In this document: positions 1 to 10,606 of the stretch, one piece after another | Layout of the letters: the number at the start of each line of letters is the position of its first letter | Numbering within the stretch: the first letter of the stretch is position 1 | Source of the DNA: Ligula intestinalis | Taxonomy: Eukaryota; Platyhelminthes; Cestoda; Diphyllobothriidea; Diphyllobothriidae | Length of the DNA: 64,000 nucleotides | Assembly (NCBI GenBank): GCA_036362985.1 | Contig: JAYGXS010000009.1 | Span: 14,147,303-14,211,302, forward strand | Reading direction: 5' to 3' | The notes under the pieces: model-generated | Told to the model about the DNA's origin: nothing | What the model saw: the letters and a program-made list of their open reading frames with translations, nothing else | Database searches by the model: none | Program-made: the position numbers and the translations under genes

Positions 1-245
1 CGAGAAAACGTGTGATAATTAAAAATAAATTAAAATAAATAACTAATAACTAATAAAAATAAATTATCAAAGTATTACCGACCAATGTTAGGAGTGCAGT
101 ATACGCGTATTTCTAGCTTATTAGCTGTCGTCAGCTGCAGATACCCAACTCCAGCATTGCGACAGAAACTGCCGCTACACTCGAGGTTCGAACCCGCGAC
201 CATTGAGCTAGAGATGAATGTCCTATTCACTGAGCCATCGGGTCG
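1..245 (-). mobile_element. tRNA-derived SINE with A/T-rich tail
   Basis: Read on the minus strand, the head at about 245-181 looks like a tRNA: box A-like TGGCTCAGTGAATAG and box B GGTTCGAACC. A body follows (to about 66) that also occurs after the tRNA-like head at 53395-53205 (shared word CTGACGAC near 127-140 and in the 53.28 kb copy). It ends in a repeated AATAAATAACTAATA-type tail at 1-66. It is not a working tRNA gene: the acceptor arm does not close. The left end may be cut by the window edge. Confidence 0.7.
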
Positions 246-299
246 ACATCTTGCCGGTCACGTATCACGTATCCCATGCTAAGCCCTATGGTGGAATGT

Positions 300-480
300 T
301 ACTTTTTTTCTCTCTTTCTCTCTCTCTTTTGGTCAGCATTTCTTGTCTTCTTCGGAAGAAAAACCCCAAGCTCCATGGTATCCTTAGCAGTGCACAAAAT
401 GTATGAAATGCTCTGCACAGGCGGGCATTCCCGTGTGCTTATCTGGTGTATAAAAAAATATCTGCTATCTGCCGAGCCGC
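300..480 (+). repeat. Left part of the segmental duplication shared with 57540-57670
   Basis: A CT-rich tract (301-335) leads into sequence that aligns by eye with 57555-57670, for example TCAGCATTTCTTGT against CCAGCATTTCTTGT and the shared GCTCTGCACAGGCGGGC. It marks the left limit at which I can still align the introns of Rab copies A and B. No coding potential was seen. Confidence 0.55.
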
Positions 481-972
481 TTTGTGGCTAGTGACGGGGC
501 TCGAGACTCAGCCCCAAGGCAGAGCGGTCAGGGGAGGGAGGCGGGTTCGAAGCACGAGGGTGGTGGCAATTTCCGCCGCTAGACTGGATTAGTGTTTGTG
601 ACGGCAAATAAGTCAGAAGGGCCTTCCTAGAGTCTGTCTTACCAGTGAAATGGCCTAAAAATAACAACAAATGTAACTGAAACGTAGTAAGTAACATTAC
701 AATTGGTCATGTGGCAAGGGTTCGGGGGTCCCCGACCGCACTGGATATGAAAAATCAGGCCGCGTGTGTGCCTGTATCTGATCGATGAACGCCTATCTAC
801 TAATTTAAATATTTGCTATCTACCTAGACCACTAGCCGCTGTGTACCAGCTGGCGGGGCTCGAGAATCAGCCCCGAGGCAGAGCGGGATCGGTGAATGTT
901 AATCAATGTGTTAACGCTGCGTTTGAATACCTTTGGCCTAAATTCTTATCCATGCCCACTCTCACATTTCAG

Positions 973-1033
973 GGACACTGCAGGCCAGGAGCGTTATCGA
1001 TCTTTGACCACATCGAGCCTCCGCGACGCAAGG
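973..1033 (+). CDS. Rab-like GTPase copy A, exon with G3/switch II (gene partial at 5' end)
   Basis: This exon carries the G3 motif DTAGQERYRSL and switch II of a Rab-family small GTPase, the part that senses the gamma-phosphate of GTP. It follows an AG acceptor at 971-972; its first base completes a split TGG (Trp) codon, so the usual WDTAGQE is restored across the junction. It ends AGG|GTTCGT at 1033/1034. The P-loop and switch I exons must lie left of the window. Where most Rabs have two aromatic residues before the RGA/RDA (SYYR), this copy has TSSLRDAR, so the switch II surface is unusual. The matching exon of copy B (59328-59388) differs at 3 of 20 residues. Family call is firm; subfamily is not (RDA recalls Rab26/37). 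Confidence 0.9.
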
Positions 1034-1619
1034 GTTCGTCCTTCCCGTAATATCTGTTTTTGAATCCTTTAACTCAGTACTGGTTAAACTTTTTGGTCTC
1101 AAAACTCTGAATCGTATTAAAAAGACATCCGCCTCATTGCATCGTTTGAATAAAGTAGTAAATACTTCTTTACTGACGCGTAGGATTACATGCACTCATA
1201 CAGTGTTCATCCAAGTGCAGCGGAAGTTGATTTTGTGAAACTGCGCGATTTTTCTTCAAAATCCCAAATATTCAAATCCAATTCGTGTCTGCACACACAG
1301 ATGCTTGAATATACTGAGGTGCCCAAATTAGAGATGAATTTCTTAGGAAATTGAAAAGCTTCCACTTCAAAACTGGAACATCTACCAGAAAGTGCACAGA
1401 AGGAATGCTGAGGAGCCCACTGATGAGTTCAACCCCTCGCAGCTGTGCCAGGCAGCAACTGCATATCGGTAAAACATAGCTATTGGCTTTTACCTACTGC
1501 CTGTGCTGCTAGCATGATAAATATTTCCTTTGGCTATAGTACGGACTCCCTTTGGCTGCTTGTGAATATTACGCGGTTAGCCCACTGAGGCCGCTGGAAT
1601 TCGGTCCAAAGAATCATAT

Positions 1620-2290
1620 TGGTGTAACTGTGGTCTAGTCTGCAATATGCGCCATCTAGCTACGCCTTGTGTGAGCCCCGAAGGAAGAACACAACAAGAA
1701 GTGTGCATAAAGCAGAAGTCTTAGAGCAAGCCTAGTACAGCATACTTAAGAGCAAGCGAACACGTATGTACAAGGCTGAGCCAATTAGACGGTAGTCACA
1801 ATAAAGACACGACTTCATTGGCCGGGTGAGTCATGAGGGTTGACGTGTTAGTCTACCGTTTGGCATGAGCTGGGTGCAGGTGTCAGATAAAGAACTTTGT
1901 CAATAGAGGAGCATATCCGAGTCCCAGGAAGCAGTTCAGAAGAAGAAGAAGCGATCACTGAAACAAGCGGTTTATTGTGCTGACGTGTCGGATTCCCTTA
2001 TCTGCGCGTGTCTCAGGCTGTTCTACTAGTACCTATGATTAAGAATTCCCGAGGGAATCCGAAACATCAGGACAATAAACCTCTTGTTCCAGTGATCGCT
2101 CCTTCTTCTTCTTCTGAATGCACTTTGTCTGTGTGGCCGGACCGGTTTTCTGGCTTACATTAGGGTCCTGCGCCGCCGCGCCTTGTGTTGGGTGTGAGCT
2201 GAACGAACGCTTGGCGTGGGAATGTCGTTCGGGCAGCCTGCACTTAAGCCAGCCCGTAACACATATCAGGTTGTGTTCTACACCTATTAA
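1620..2290 (+). repeat. Dispersed repeat, also at 46430-46745
   Basis: Words such as CTTAGAGCAAGC, GTACAGCATACTTA, ATGAGTCATG-like and GCACTTTGT followed by TGTGGCCGGAC line up in the same order with 46430-46745. The copy here is split by the fold-back element at 1902-2121. No open frame with recognisable homology is present. Confidence 0.6.
1902..2121. mobile_element. ~220 bp fold-back element (PLE-derived), copy 1
   Basis: Inverted arms at about 1935-1999 and 2052-2118 contain the (AGA)n, GCGATCACTG, TTTATTGT and TTTCGGATTC-like words that mark the PLE ends in this window. A 33 base tail lies outside the left arm. An 8 base direct repeat, ACTTTGTC, flanks the element at 1894-1901 and 2122-2129, and the host repeat reads through without it at 46660. 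On the plus strand the inner half of one arm looks like a decayed hammerhead core (GAATTCC hairpin followed by GAAAC). Confidence 0.75.
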
Positions 2291-4049
2291 CCCTTGGGTG
2301 CGCTGACTTACTCCAAGACTAATCTTCCTTTCTGAGAAAATACAAAAACAATAACAAATAAATGCAACTTTCTTCAAACTGGCAGTTGTAGAGCATCCAG
2401 CCCGAAGATCTATGACTTAAACGGTACATCACTGCAGTAACCTGACGGTGGGAGTGGCTTGGGTGTGTACTTCTTCTCACAAACCAACGCTGAACGGCAC
2501 GAAGGTAGCGAAGTCGGCCAGATCTACCTTACATGTGATTAGATGAGCCTTTATGGGGTTTGAAAAAGATTTTTTTTCAAAATATCTGGAAGCTTCGTTT
2601 GGCCGCACCTAGAATTCGCGATGCAGGCATGGAGACCAGGAACTATCAAGGACTGTACTGTCTCAGAAAAGGTCCAGGGGCGAGCGATAAAAAATGGTAA
2701 AAGGTCTGGGCACACTGCCCTATGAATCAAGCTGTCAACCATCAACCTTTTTTCCCTTTCCTGCATATAACTACGAGGGGATCTCATGCTGACCCCCCGT
2801 ATTATGAATAATCTAGATTGTTGCTTTGTCTCCGATGATTACTTTATCCAGGCCCATACGCAAATTTTGCGCAGTCAACCCCTTAAAATACGTCCCCGCA
2901 ACGTAGAGATGGATGAGCTAAAATTCTTCTTCCGTGGATCTAGCGTGGAATGATCTTTCCGAAGCGGTTGTCCTCTCCACCTCAGTCCACCTTCAGTCAA
3001 GAGCAAACTGGACATGCAACAAACACATCATTCTCCAGGCACCTGTAAACCAAGGAGCACGCACTGCATTCAGTATACTACTCGTGCTAATCGAGTAGCC
3101 ATGTTTTATTACTATTCAGACTAGGCACCAACGGCTGTGCTTTCACCCGCGAGCGTACCGTTTTTCAATTTTTCTTTGTATACACATATCTCCTATCATC
3201 TTGTTATCAATAGGGAGTTCAAATAAATTCCTCTTTCCTTACATCAGTAAACTGCTACTAATATTAATATTGCATAAATTTGATGCGGAACGTGTATACA
3301 GAAGACGGATTATGGAGAGAAAAAAATTGTACGACTGTCCTCTATGACTGGATTCCCGAGGAGGAGGGTCTCGATTATAATGTTTACACCGCATAAAGTA
3401 GACGGAGAAGGACGAGAAAGTCGATTATTGAAAACAAAACCTTCATTCAGGGCCTTAAGTAGGAGTGGACTTGTAGCCAACGCCCAACATTACTGTGTCT
3501 GGCCTCCTTGTTCAAGGCCAGTTGCCTCAAGATCATTCACTATCGCGGTCAGCACTTTCGGACAGGCTGACGTGTAGACAGCGAGACTTGTAGACACTTG
3601 ACCGACTTCTACTGGGATCCACACACATACGTCCAGGTAGTCGCGGCCGCTTAAACGCCCCTTGAACCTGTCCTTTTCCCCCACACTCGGCCGACACAAA
3701 CTAGGCCACCGGACACGACACCCCTCGGGTAGTGTCAAACGTAAAAATTGGAGAACACTTGAACCTGCTCCACAATCTTACGTAAGAAAATGTCACCACC
3801 GTCTTATTTCCTCTCAGAACTGACTGGAGGTAGTCAGCACGAGCGCTGGATTCGCCAGTGGCCGCTGCCATTTGAGACAGCACTTGGGAGTTCTGTATAC
3901 AATGTATCCTTCCCACAGGTACTCCCAGCATTTTACCTTCAACTTCGGAATTTGGCCTTGAGATAATAATGCAAGCACTATTTAGACGCTACAGATTCCC
4001 TGACTCGTCTACTCTAGCTTATCTAGGGGATTCTAACTGTTCTTAAACA

Positions 4050-4580
4050 TTCCTGCCCATGGCGGACGATGAGAAAATTCTGGACTATGGTTGCCGGCTG
4101 GAAGTTGGCCATCTCTAATGGCCCTGCTGCATGAATGCAAAATATTCCCCATTGGTCCATGACCTTTCATAATCCAACAAATCGGCAAGTGGGTGTCGAA
4201 ACACGCTTTTAGTGTCCGCTGTCCTCACCGTTAGCTATCGCTTAAGGTCATCCCACTACCTGCCATCTCTAATGGTTTCCAGACATTCATGTTAATGGCG
4301 GGCGATGAGCGTTCGGAAACATCCTGACCAACGGTTGCTGGTTGAAGAGCGGCGGTTGTGGAACGGCGACTTCTGGATTCGAACGTGGCTATCTGCCTTC
4401 ACTCTCGTTTTAAGCTTGTGACTGAGGGCCATGCTGCGTGAATGCAAAGGGTGCCACATTGGTCCATGACCTTTCATAACCAACCAAATTGGCAACTGGG
4501 TGCCAAACCACGCTTGTAGTGCCCGCTAGCTTGACCGTTAGCTATCACTGATGGTCATCCCACTACCGGCCACCTCTACA
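4050..4580 (+). repeat. Diverged tandem repeat, two units of ~240-290 bp
   Basis: Two units begin near 4050 and 4290. Shared words in order include ATGGCGG/GCGATGAG, GGTTGC, CATTGGTCCATGACC, CTTTCATAA, CCGTTAGCTATC and GGTCATCCCACTACC. The second unit contains a box B-like GGATTCGAACG; part of it recurs near 62025-62100. Copy B has only a short stretch of this at 60880-60960, so the expansion looks specific to copy A. Confidence 0.6.
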
Positions 4581-4867
4581 GGTGACGGTGGGTCACCCCC
4601 GCAAGTGGACTAAACGGCGGGTTTCAGCTCGTTTGGACTCCCCGTCCGGCCCAGGAAGGAGTTCCTGAGCATACTTCTTTACTTTCTGGTTGATATACCA
4701 GTTTTGAAATTTCAGCTTTTCCATTTCCTCAAAAATTAATTGCTTGCTAGAAGTAAATCGATTTGTTCAAGGGCATGATAATTACCTGTTTTTTCCCACA
4801 ACTTTAAATATACTAATGAAGTAGCACTTTTTTCATGGCCATCTTAACCTCGTTTTTTTATTTTTAG

Positions 4868-4948
4868 GCCTTCATAATTGTGTACGATCTTACCCATTTG
4901 GAAACCTTTACTAGAATTCGTGAAGTCTGGCTTCCCCTGACGGACACC
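4868..4948 (+). CDS. Rab-like GTPase copy A, exon with beta-4 strand
   Basis: The 27-codon exon encodes AFIIVYDLTHLETF and continues to WLPLTDT, matching the Rab core strand (F..VYD.T...SF) and the helix that follows it. The acceptor is a T-rich tract ending TTTTTAG (AG at 4866-4867) and the donor is ACC|GTAAGT. Both ends are phase 0, as in the exon of copy B at 62775-62855, with 21 of 27 residues the same. The preceding intron (1034-4867, about 3.8 kb) is filled with repeats, including a fold-back element at 1902-2121 and a tandem repeat at 4050-4580. Confidence 0.92.
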
Positions 4949-6909
4949 GTAAGTGTCTTCCAACGTCCTTCTGAGTAGACTGACAATTGCAGGAATAAAT
5001 GTTAAAACCTTTGGTGAAAATGTCAGTTAAAAGTCCAGGAGAAAGAAACTTGATGCATTTTTTCAGTAGTCACATGTTGGTAAGGCGTCCCTACCAATTA
5101 TAACATAGTCTTCTGAAATTGATCAACCAGTTCGCTGTCTCGCTGTGTTGACGCTTTCACCCACCTCTGTGTGGGACTATCGAGGAAGTTAAGTTAGCCC
5201 TTGCCACTACGATGTTAGGCCCGATTTCTTAGGAGAAGGAGAAGAGGTGGGTGTCCAGAGTGGTAGGAACAGTTTATTCTGTACAGAAGGAGTGAAGAAT
5301 AGGCAGGAAGATTTGGGCTGTTGGACTGCTCGTCCATCCTTTAGGGCGGCTTTGTCTAAAGTGCCGGCCTGAGGACAATCACCGCATTGAAGTCCTAGCG
5401 AGTTGGCTTTGAGAGTCAATGACCGGCAGATTGAGGCCAACTTACTAATGCAGGCATCTCAGTGGACAGATTGAGTTTCACCCACTAATGCTGCTTCTAG
5501 CAAAGTCAGCAGCCGTCCAATAGGTAGGTCGAGGCTTGCCATCACGAAACACAATGCCTGGCTTGTAGCGTTCCAAATAGTTGTTATACTTGGAAAACTA
5601 CAGTCGTCAGATCGAATTCAGGGTTAAAGGTAAAAGACACCAGGAGTAGGGATTAATTGGGCACAGAATCCCAAGGTGCTGCTTCGGGAATCCGTGGCCA
5701 CCGGTGAAGACAGAGCTGATGCTGACTATGCCCAGTCATTTCCGAGGGTGCATCTGACTGCTGTGTTGTGTCAGAGGGTTGTGTTCTGAGAGATGTGACG
5801 ATGATATTTGCTTTTACATGATTTTGAAGCAAGTTCAAGTGATGTGTGACTGGTGTGTCGCATGGCCCGAAGTGAGTGTCAAGTATTGAGGCCCCCTGCT
5901 ACGTGGCCGCAGCTTCGGTTGTTAAAGTGGCTCCTGAGAAACCAAAACTATTTGGGCTCGCGTCTGTGCGAGTGAATATCGGTCAAGCGTTTTAAGGTCA
6001 GCGAGTCTGAAGTAGCTTCTTGTAATGATGCATGACTTTGGGATGTGAGATGTAATGACCCACGAAACCGAATAATTGTTTAAGTGCACCAAGGTCGTCG
6101 CATTTTTGGCGCCGGCCTAGGATGGAGATCAAGTGTCCGTTAAGAAATCGGTGCCCTCGTCCCTCGCAGCCACTGACTCCCCTCCCACCGTCGTCTTTGT
6201 CACTCGCATCGCTATTCCATGTTCGATTTCAGCACTGTATTCCTCACTGGTAACTAATCAGACCTAAAAAAACACCCTCCATTCCAGATGGGATTTGTAT
6301 CTATGTAACGTCATTCCCCATCCCATATTATTTTCTTATTCTGTACGCATTCGTTAATTACTAGTAGAGTAGTCCCCATATATTCTCGTTCTCTTTGGCT
6401 CTGACCTTCACATTTGTGTTCTTGGGTAATGCTAATCGATCCACTTCAGAGCTTCCGCTAACAGAAGCATCTCCAGGTCTCTTATCCTTCCGTGAGCGTG
6501 CCAACCTCGACATCCTTTGCCTGCTACACAAACATTTGAGAACGAAGGAAGAACAGCATTGTTGGCCATCCGCCACAGACTGTGAACTCATTGCTGTAAC
6601 ATTTAAAAATTAAAGCTATATTCCGAATGACCTCCGGCTAGGAATTATGGGTTTGCTCCGACTAAGAAACGTCTAGTTTTGCCAAAAGTGAGTTCGAGAA
6701 AGATGGCACAGTCGTGAACCGATGTTAATGAAGCTTCGACAGTACAGTTGGCAGACGTCCCTGTTATCTCGATAGCGTTCAGTGTTCGAAATTACATCTT
6801 TGCAGACCTAACACTTATGAGTTAAATGCTCTTGTGTGATCAGATCGTATCATTCCGACCGGCCGTCCTTGCTTTCTAATTGACTTAGCGGCCTTTCCCT
6901 CTGAAACAG
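4949..6909 (+). other. Intron of Rab copy A between beta-4 and G4 exons
   Basis: This stretch has no gene I can support. The first ~110 bases align with 62856-62970 in copy B, and TACTTGGAAAACTACAG near 5588 matches the last bases of the window near 63975. A purine-rich piece at 5230-5345 resembles 12010-12080 and 32440-32520 (words like TTTATTCTGTACAG and GAAGAATAG), so it is a dispersed repeat. Confidence 0.5.
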
Positions 6910-6999
6910 AATTCCAAGGAGCCAGTCCCCATCTTCCTTGTGGGCAACAAGTCTGACTTGGCGCGTATACGGGAAGTGCCCATGAGCGATGTCCAAAAG
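6910..6999 (+). CDS. Rab-like GTPase copy A, exon with G4 (NKSD) guanine-binding motif
   Basis: This 30-codon exon reads PVPIFLVGNKSDL and then IREVPMSDVQK. NKSD is the G4 motif (NKxD) that gives specificity for guanine; the hydrophobic run before it is core strand beta 5. Acceptor AACAG at 6905-6909 and donor AAG|GTGAGT at 6999/7000 are both canonical and phase 0. The next intron is short, 360 bases (7000-7359). The equivalent exon of copy B lies beyond the right end of the window. Confidence 0.92.
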
Positions 7000-7359
7000 G
7001 TGAGTTACACCTGAATAAAAAGTTATGAATTCGCCTGCATTCCCTCGGATCTGCACCTTCCCTATTTTTTGCTTCTTGTAATTTTTAACTACTAACAACG
7101 CGCAAGTAGCTTGTTTATATTACACTTATATCGTACTGGAATTGATTGAATGCAGCTCATATGTCCTTTTTAACATACGTCCGACCGAATACCACCAAGA
7201 GGAATTCAAACAACAACCTTTTTGGCATTTGTTTACATTCGTATTTGGCTTCCAGTCTACATGCGGGCGGAGAAACTTTATGCCAGTATTTCATGAAACC
7301 CGCGAAAGTTTACCACACGCACAGATCTCCTTTGAATTTCGACTATACTCTCCTTTCAG

Positions 7360-7479
7360 CTGTCTAGGCAGCAGTATGCTCATGGGGTCTTTGAAACGAG
7401 TGCCAGGACAGGTAACAATGTGAACGCTCTCTTCCAGGCTGTAGCCGAGTCAATGCTCTCCACTTGGGGCGTACCAAAG
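7360..7479 (+). CDS. Rab-like GTPase copy A, exon with G5 (ETSA) motif
   Basis: The 40-codon exon encodes a helix (LSRQQYAHG), then VFETSARTGNNVNALF and QAVAESMLSTWGVPK. ETSAR is the G5 motif (ETSAK in most Rabs) that contacts the guanine base, and NVNALF matches the usual NV..LF helix. The acceptor is CCTTTCAG (7352-7359). The best donor is AAG|GCAAGT at 7479/7480, a GC-AG type splice site with otherwise perfect consensus; no suitable GT lies close by in frame. The reading frame then joins phase 0 to the last exon at 9927. Confidence 0.88.
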
Positions 7480-9926
7480 GCAAGTTCTCCCGTTGTTCCC
7501 TTTCATTACTTCATTCGTGCTGCTGCGGGGCTTTCGCGCTTGTCCGCCTTCCTCAATTCCCGTCTGTTCCGAAACAACCTAATGATTATTTGTGCGCTAG
7601 AGCTCAATGACCAAGTGGATCCTAGACCAATCAAGGATCTTTCAAGGTTGGGTTTGGGTTTCGACTTAAAGTAGAAATGGTCGTTTCAGACTTATTCTTC
7701 TTTCAAGTGCAATGCATAACGTACTGAATTATAGGGCTTTTACTTTAGCTCTTAAAAGCTCACACTGGACAGCCCCTGATATACCAGAAAGCGGAAATTT
7801 TTATGGGGGATGGTTCATTGACAATACGTAAAACGTAAGTGAAAAACCTTTCTCCAAGTTTTTAAACTATTTGACGTTCGCTTACCATGCGTACCACCCA
7901 ACGAACACACTCTGCATTCTATTTGCAGTGTCTGCCGAAAATGTAACTTCTGAGCACGTGCAGTTTCCCGCAACAATTGAATGTACTTAAGTCTATGCCC
8001 TCGTCATCACGATATCTTTTCTTCTTTCAGCTGGTTGACTACTCGGTAATTTTTTCAAAGAGTGCTATGTTTTCTAACAGCTTTAACGGCTTGACATTGA
8101 CTTTACCTAAAACGCGCGTCTATGAGCAATATTTTGAGGCTTTATATCACTTAATTGAGGGAATAAGCTTTTCGCCCTTGAGCTCCTCATTTATATCCAA
8201 CAATCGCAAAAAATAAACTCAACCAACACTACATATGACAACTGTGGAGTTAATGTCAGGGATATGTGTGAGCCAGTCGCAAAAGCAGCTACTGCTTTTT
8301 GTATTATGCTCTGCAATCGCTTGCATTAGCGCTTACCACCCTCATTCGCATCCTAAGGATTGATTCTTGAGCGTGTGGCCATTCCCAGCTAGTCAAATTT
8401 AACAAGTCACATGGCTAGGTACCGCTTGGATTCCCCTATCAATAATCAATAATTTGCTTTATCCGACACCCATTAGGATATCATCGTGGTGACATACGTT
8501 TTGAATGAATCAAAGAACGTGTTAACACATCCGTTACATTGCTCGGTTTTCGTTACTAGAAAAGACAGTTCAGAAGAAAAAGATGCGATCACTGGAACAA
8601 GAATTTTATTTTCCTGACGTTTCGGATTCTCTCGAGAATCCTCAATCATAGGTAATCGTAGAATGATGTGGAACATGCAGAGAGTGGGTCGATACGTCCA
8701 CAGATTGTGCAAAAGATTGCTTCCTGGAACTCGCTTATTCGCTTCTATCGGCAAAATAGGAAGTCGGATACGAAAAAATGTTAGCGAACAGGGGAAAACG
8801 CCTTAAGATTAGGTTAAAAAGGCCAAATGAATCTGAGTTGATTAGCCTTTTCAAGAAAAATTGTCATTCGTGGGAAGAAATATATAATGATAGAAGAGGA
8901 TCGCCACGTACGAGACAGTTGATAGGAATACGAAACGTTCATCGGCAAGGTGGAAATCCTGAACCGTGTGAGACTATTTGCTGCATGTGGAATAATAGTT
9001 TTTTGGGATGAAACAGAATAAACCATCCAGATGACGAGATAGGGGGAGTCCACTGCGATCAACTATGGTTAATTTGGCGTGAAACGAGAAAGAAACATAG
9101 AGGCTGTGAAGATCACCAAACCGCAGGGATATGCGAAAATTCTACTTTTTGCTGGCTAGCCGCTACCAACAGATGTTAAGAACGGAGAAATCCACAGCGA
9201 CCGTCAACGGATCGCTTGAGGTGAACATGACGCTCATTGTCGTGAAAATCAGTAGTGCAGTGGGGTTTACACAAACGTAGGTACGAGTTTCCATTTGAAC
9301 AAGTTAACTATGTATTATGTATCCTTAAATCCGAGAAGGTGCATTCTCAAAGTTCGGAGGGTAAGTTTTCAAAAAAACCGTCAATAATGCCTGCGTGCTT
9401 TCTGAGGCATGGTTCTTACGTAATTTGAATGTAAATACCGATGCCTTCGGTGATTACCTGGGGTCCATAGAGAGATTATTCGAAAGCAAGGCATATGTGG
9501 GTGCAAATATGGGTGAGCATTTAGAAGAGCAAAGAGGTGGCAGAATAACTATCGACGAATTAGGCCTGCGATGACACTGATCTACTGGGCCGAGGAAAAC
9601 AATACTTGGAAGATTACGGTGAGGGTCACCTCGAAACAGAATAAACGGCCTGCTTGTAGTCTTTTACCTAATTGGCATCTCTCAGTAAAAGAAATACTAG
9701 ATGCAGAACAGGAAAGGAGTTTTCGAGGAAAAACTTTCTGAGAAAGTTCGTTTTCGCTGCGTTAACAGGCCTTTATGCGGCCAAAGAAAGGACAGCAACA
9801 TTTGAGGACAGGATAACAGAAGCATTTCGCATGAATCCACTTATCAGCGCAGCGTCTGCAGAAGTACTTAATTACCTATTCATATAAGTTTTTGCCTTAA
9901 TCATTTTTCTGTGACTCTGTTTTCAG
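7480..9926 (+). other. Last intron of Rab copy A
   Basis: A GC-AG intron by sequence. It contains a broken copy of the fold-back family near 8565-8757. The open frame at 8778-9011 (77 codons, basic, C-rich end) has no recognisable domain and may belong to an unknown repeat. Nothing else recognisable was seen. Confidence 0.5.
8565..8757 (+). mobile_element. Fold-back element family, copy 3 (right arm deleted)
   Basis: The left arm reads GAAAAAGATGCGATCACTGG, then TTTATTTTCCTGACGTTTCG, as in the copy at 56553. The far end keeps the family tail (TTCCTGGAACTCGC, then TATCGGCAAAA). The second arm is missing, so the palindrome is lost. On the minus strand TGATTGA, a GGATTCT/AGAATCC hairpin and GAAAC form a hammerhead-like core with one extra base. 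Confidence 0.6.
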
Positions 9927-10031
9927 CCCCCCGAGGATGACTACAGACTCCAACTCCATGACAAACCCGCTGAGGGCAATGCCAAAAAAAAGGGGAAGAG
10001 AAAGCTAAGGGAAAAACTTCGATGCTGCTAG
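9927..10031 (+). CDS. Rab-like GTPase copy A, last exon with CC prenylation tail and stop
   Basis: The exon opens PPEDDYRLQLHDKPAEG, becomes strongly basic (KKKGKRKLREKLR) and ends Cys-Cys-stop (TGC TGC TAG, 10023-10031). A C-terminal CC is the known site of double geranylgeranylation of Rabs, and the basic run would help bind acidic membranes. The acceptor is TGTTTTCAG (AG 9925-9926), phase 0. Visible exons of copy A add up to 151 residues, about the expected Rab length minus the missing N-terminal exons. ATTAAA at 10647-10652 and AATAAA at 10758-10763 are possible poly(A) signals but unproven. Confidence 0.88.
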   Translation, partial: PPEDDYRLQLHDKPAEGNAKKKGKRKLREKLRCC

Positions 10032-10494
10032 AAGACTAGCCCACCCTCAACGAGTCCAGTTTCTGCTTTCTGCCGTCGATCTCATCCTCTTCCCTGGAAT
10101 CTCGTATCCTGTAAACTTATTGCATTATCCCTGCTCCCCGCCATCAACTGAGAAGAGAGGACCACAGCCAGCAAAGCGTCCTGACTATTCAGAACAAAAG
10201 GAGCGTACAGCATCGCGGACATGGAGCCCCACTCTCTGTGATAGCCCCACTCCTTCCCTAAAGAATAATGCTGCTAATACTAGTATTGGGTTTATCGTGT
10301 TCGCTTGCCTATTCCTTTCCTTACAAAACGAATGGCACCAGTAAACTCAGGCAGAAGTCTAGGATAATGCACAATTTCGTACTGCCTATATTTGCTAGTG
10401 AACACGGAGCCCGTTTCAACTGTATCGTCCCATTAAAATTTTGTTTTGCTACGATTTTGTTTTTACTTGGAAAATGTCATCCATCCTGTTCACT

Positions 10495-10606
10495 CTTCCG
10501 TTATCTCTGTTATGTCTGTTATGCTCGACCTCATCTAGAATATGGCATACAGGCGTGGCAGCCATGGCTCGCAAAAGACAAACACCACACAAACTCAAGA
10601 CAATAA
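10495..10606 (+). pseudogene. LINE reverse transcriptase C-terminal fragment
   Basis: The peptide ARPHLEYGIQAWQPWLAKD matches the conserved VRPxLEYGxxxWxP segment that follows the reverse transcriptase core in many non-LTR retrotransposons. Only some 35 residues remain, ended by a stop at 10604, and no further parts of the element are visible. It lies within or just behind the likely 3' UTR of Rab copy A. It is a dead fragment. Confidence 0.65.

Noticed and set aside
8778..9011. 77-codon basic frame as a small host gene
   Set aside because: No recognisable domain, no evident promoter, located in an intron beside a transposon fragment.
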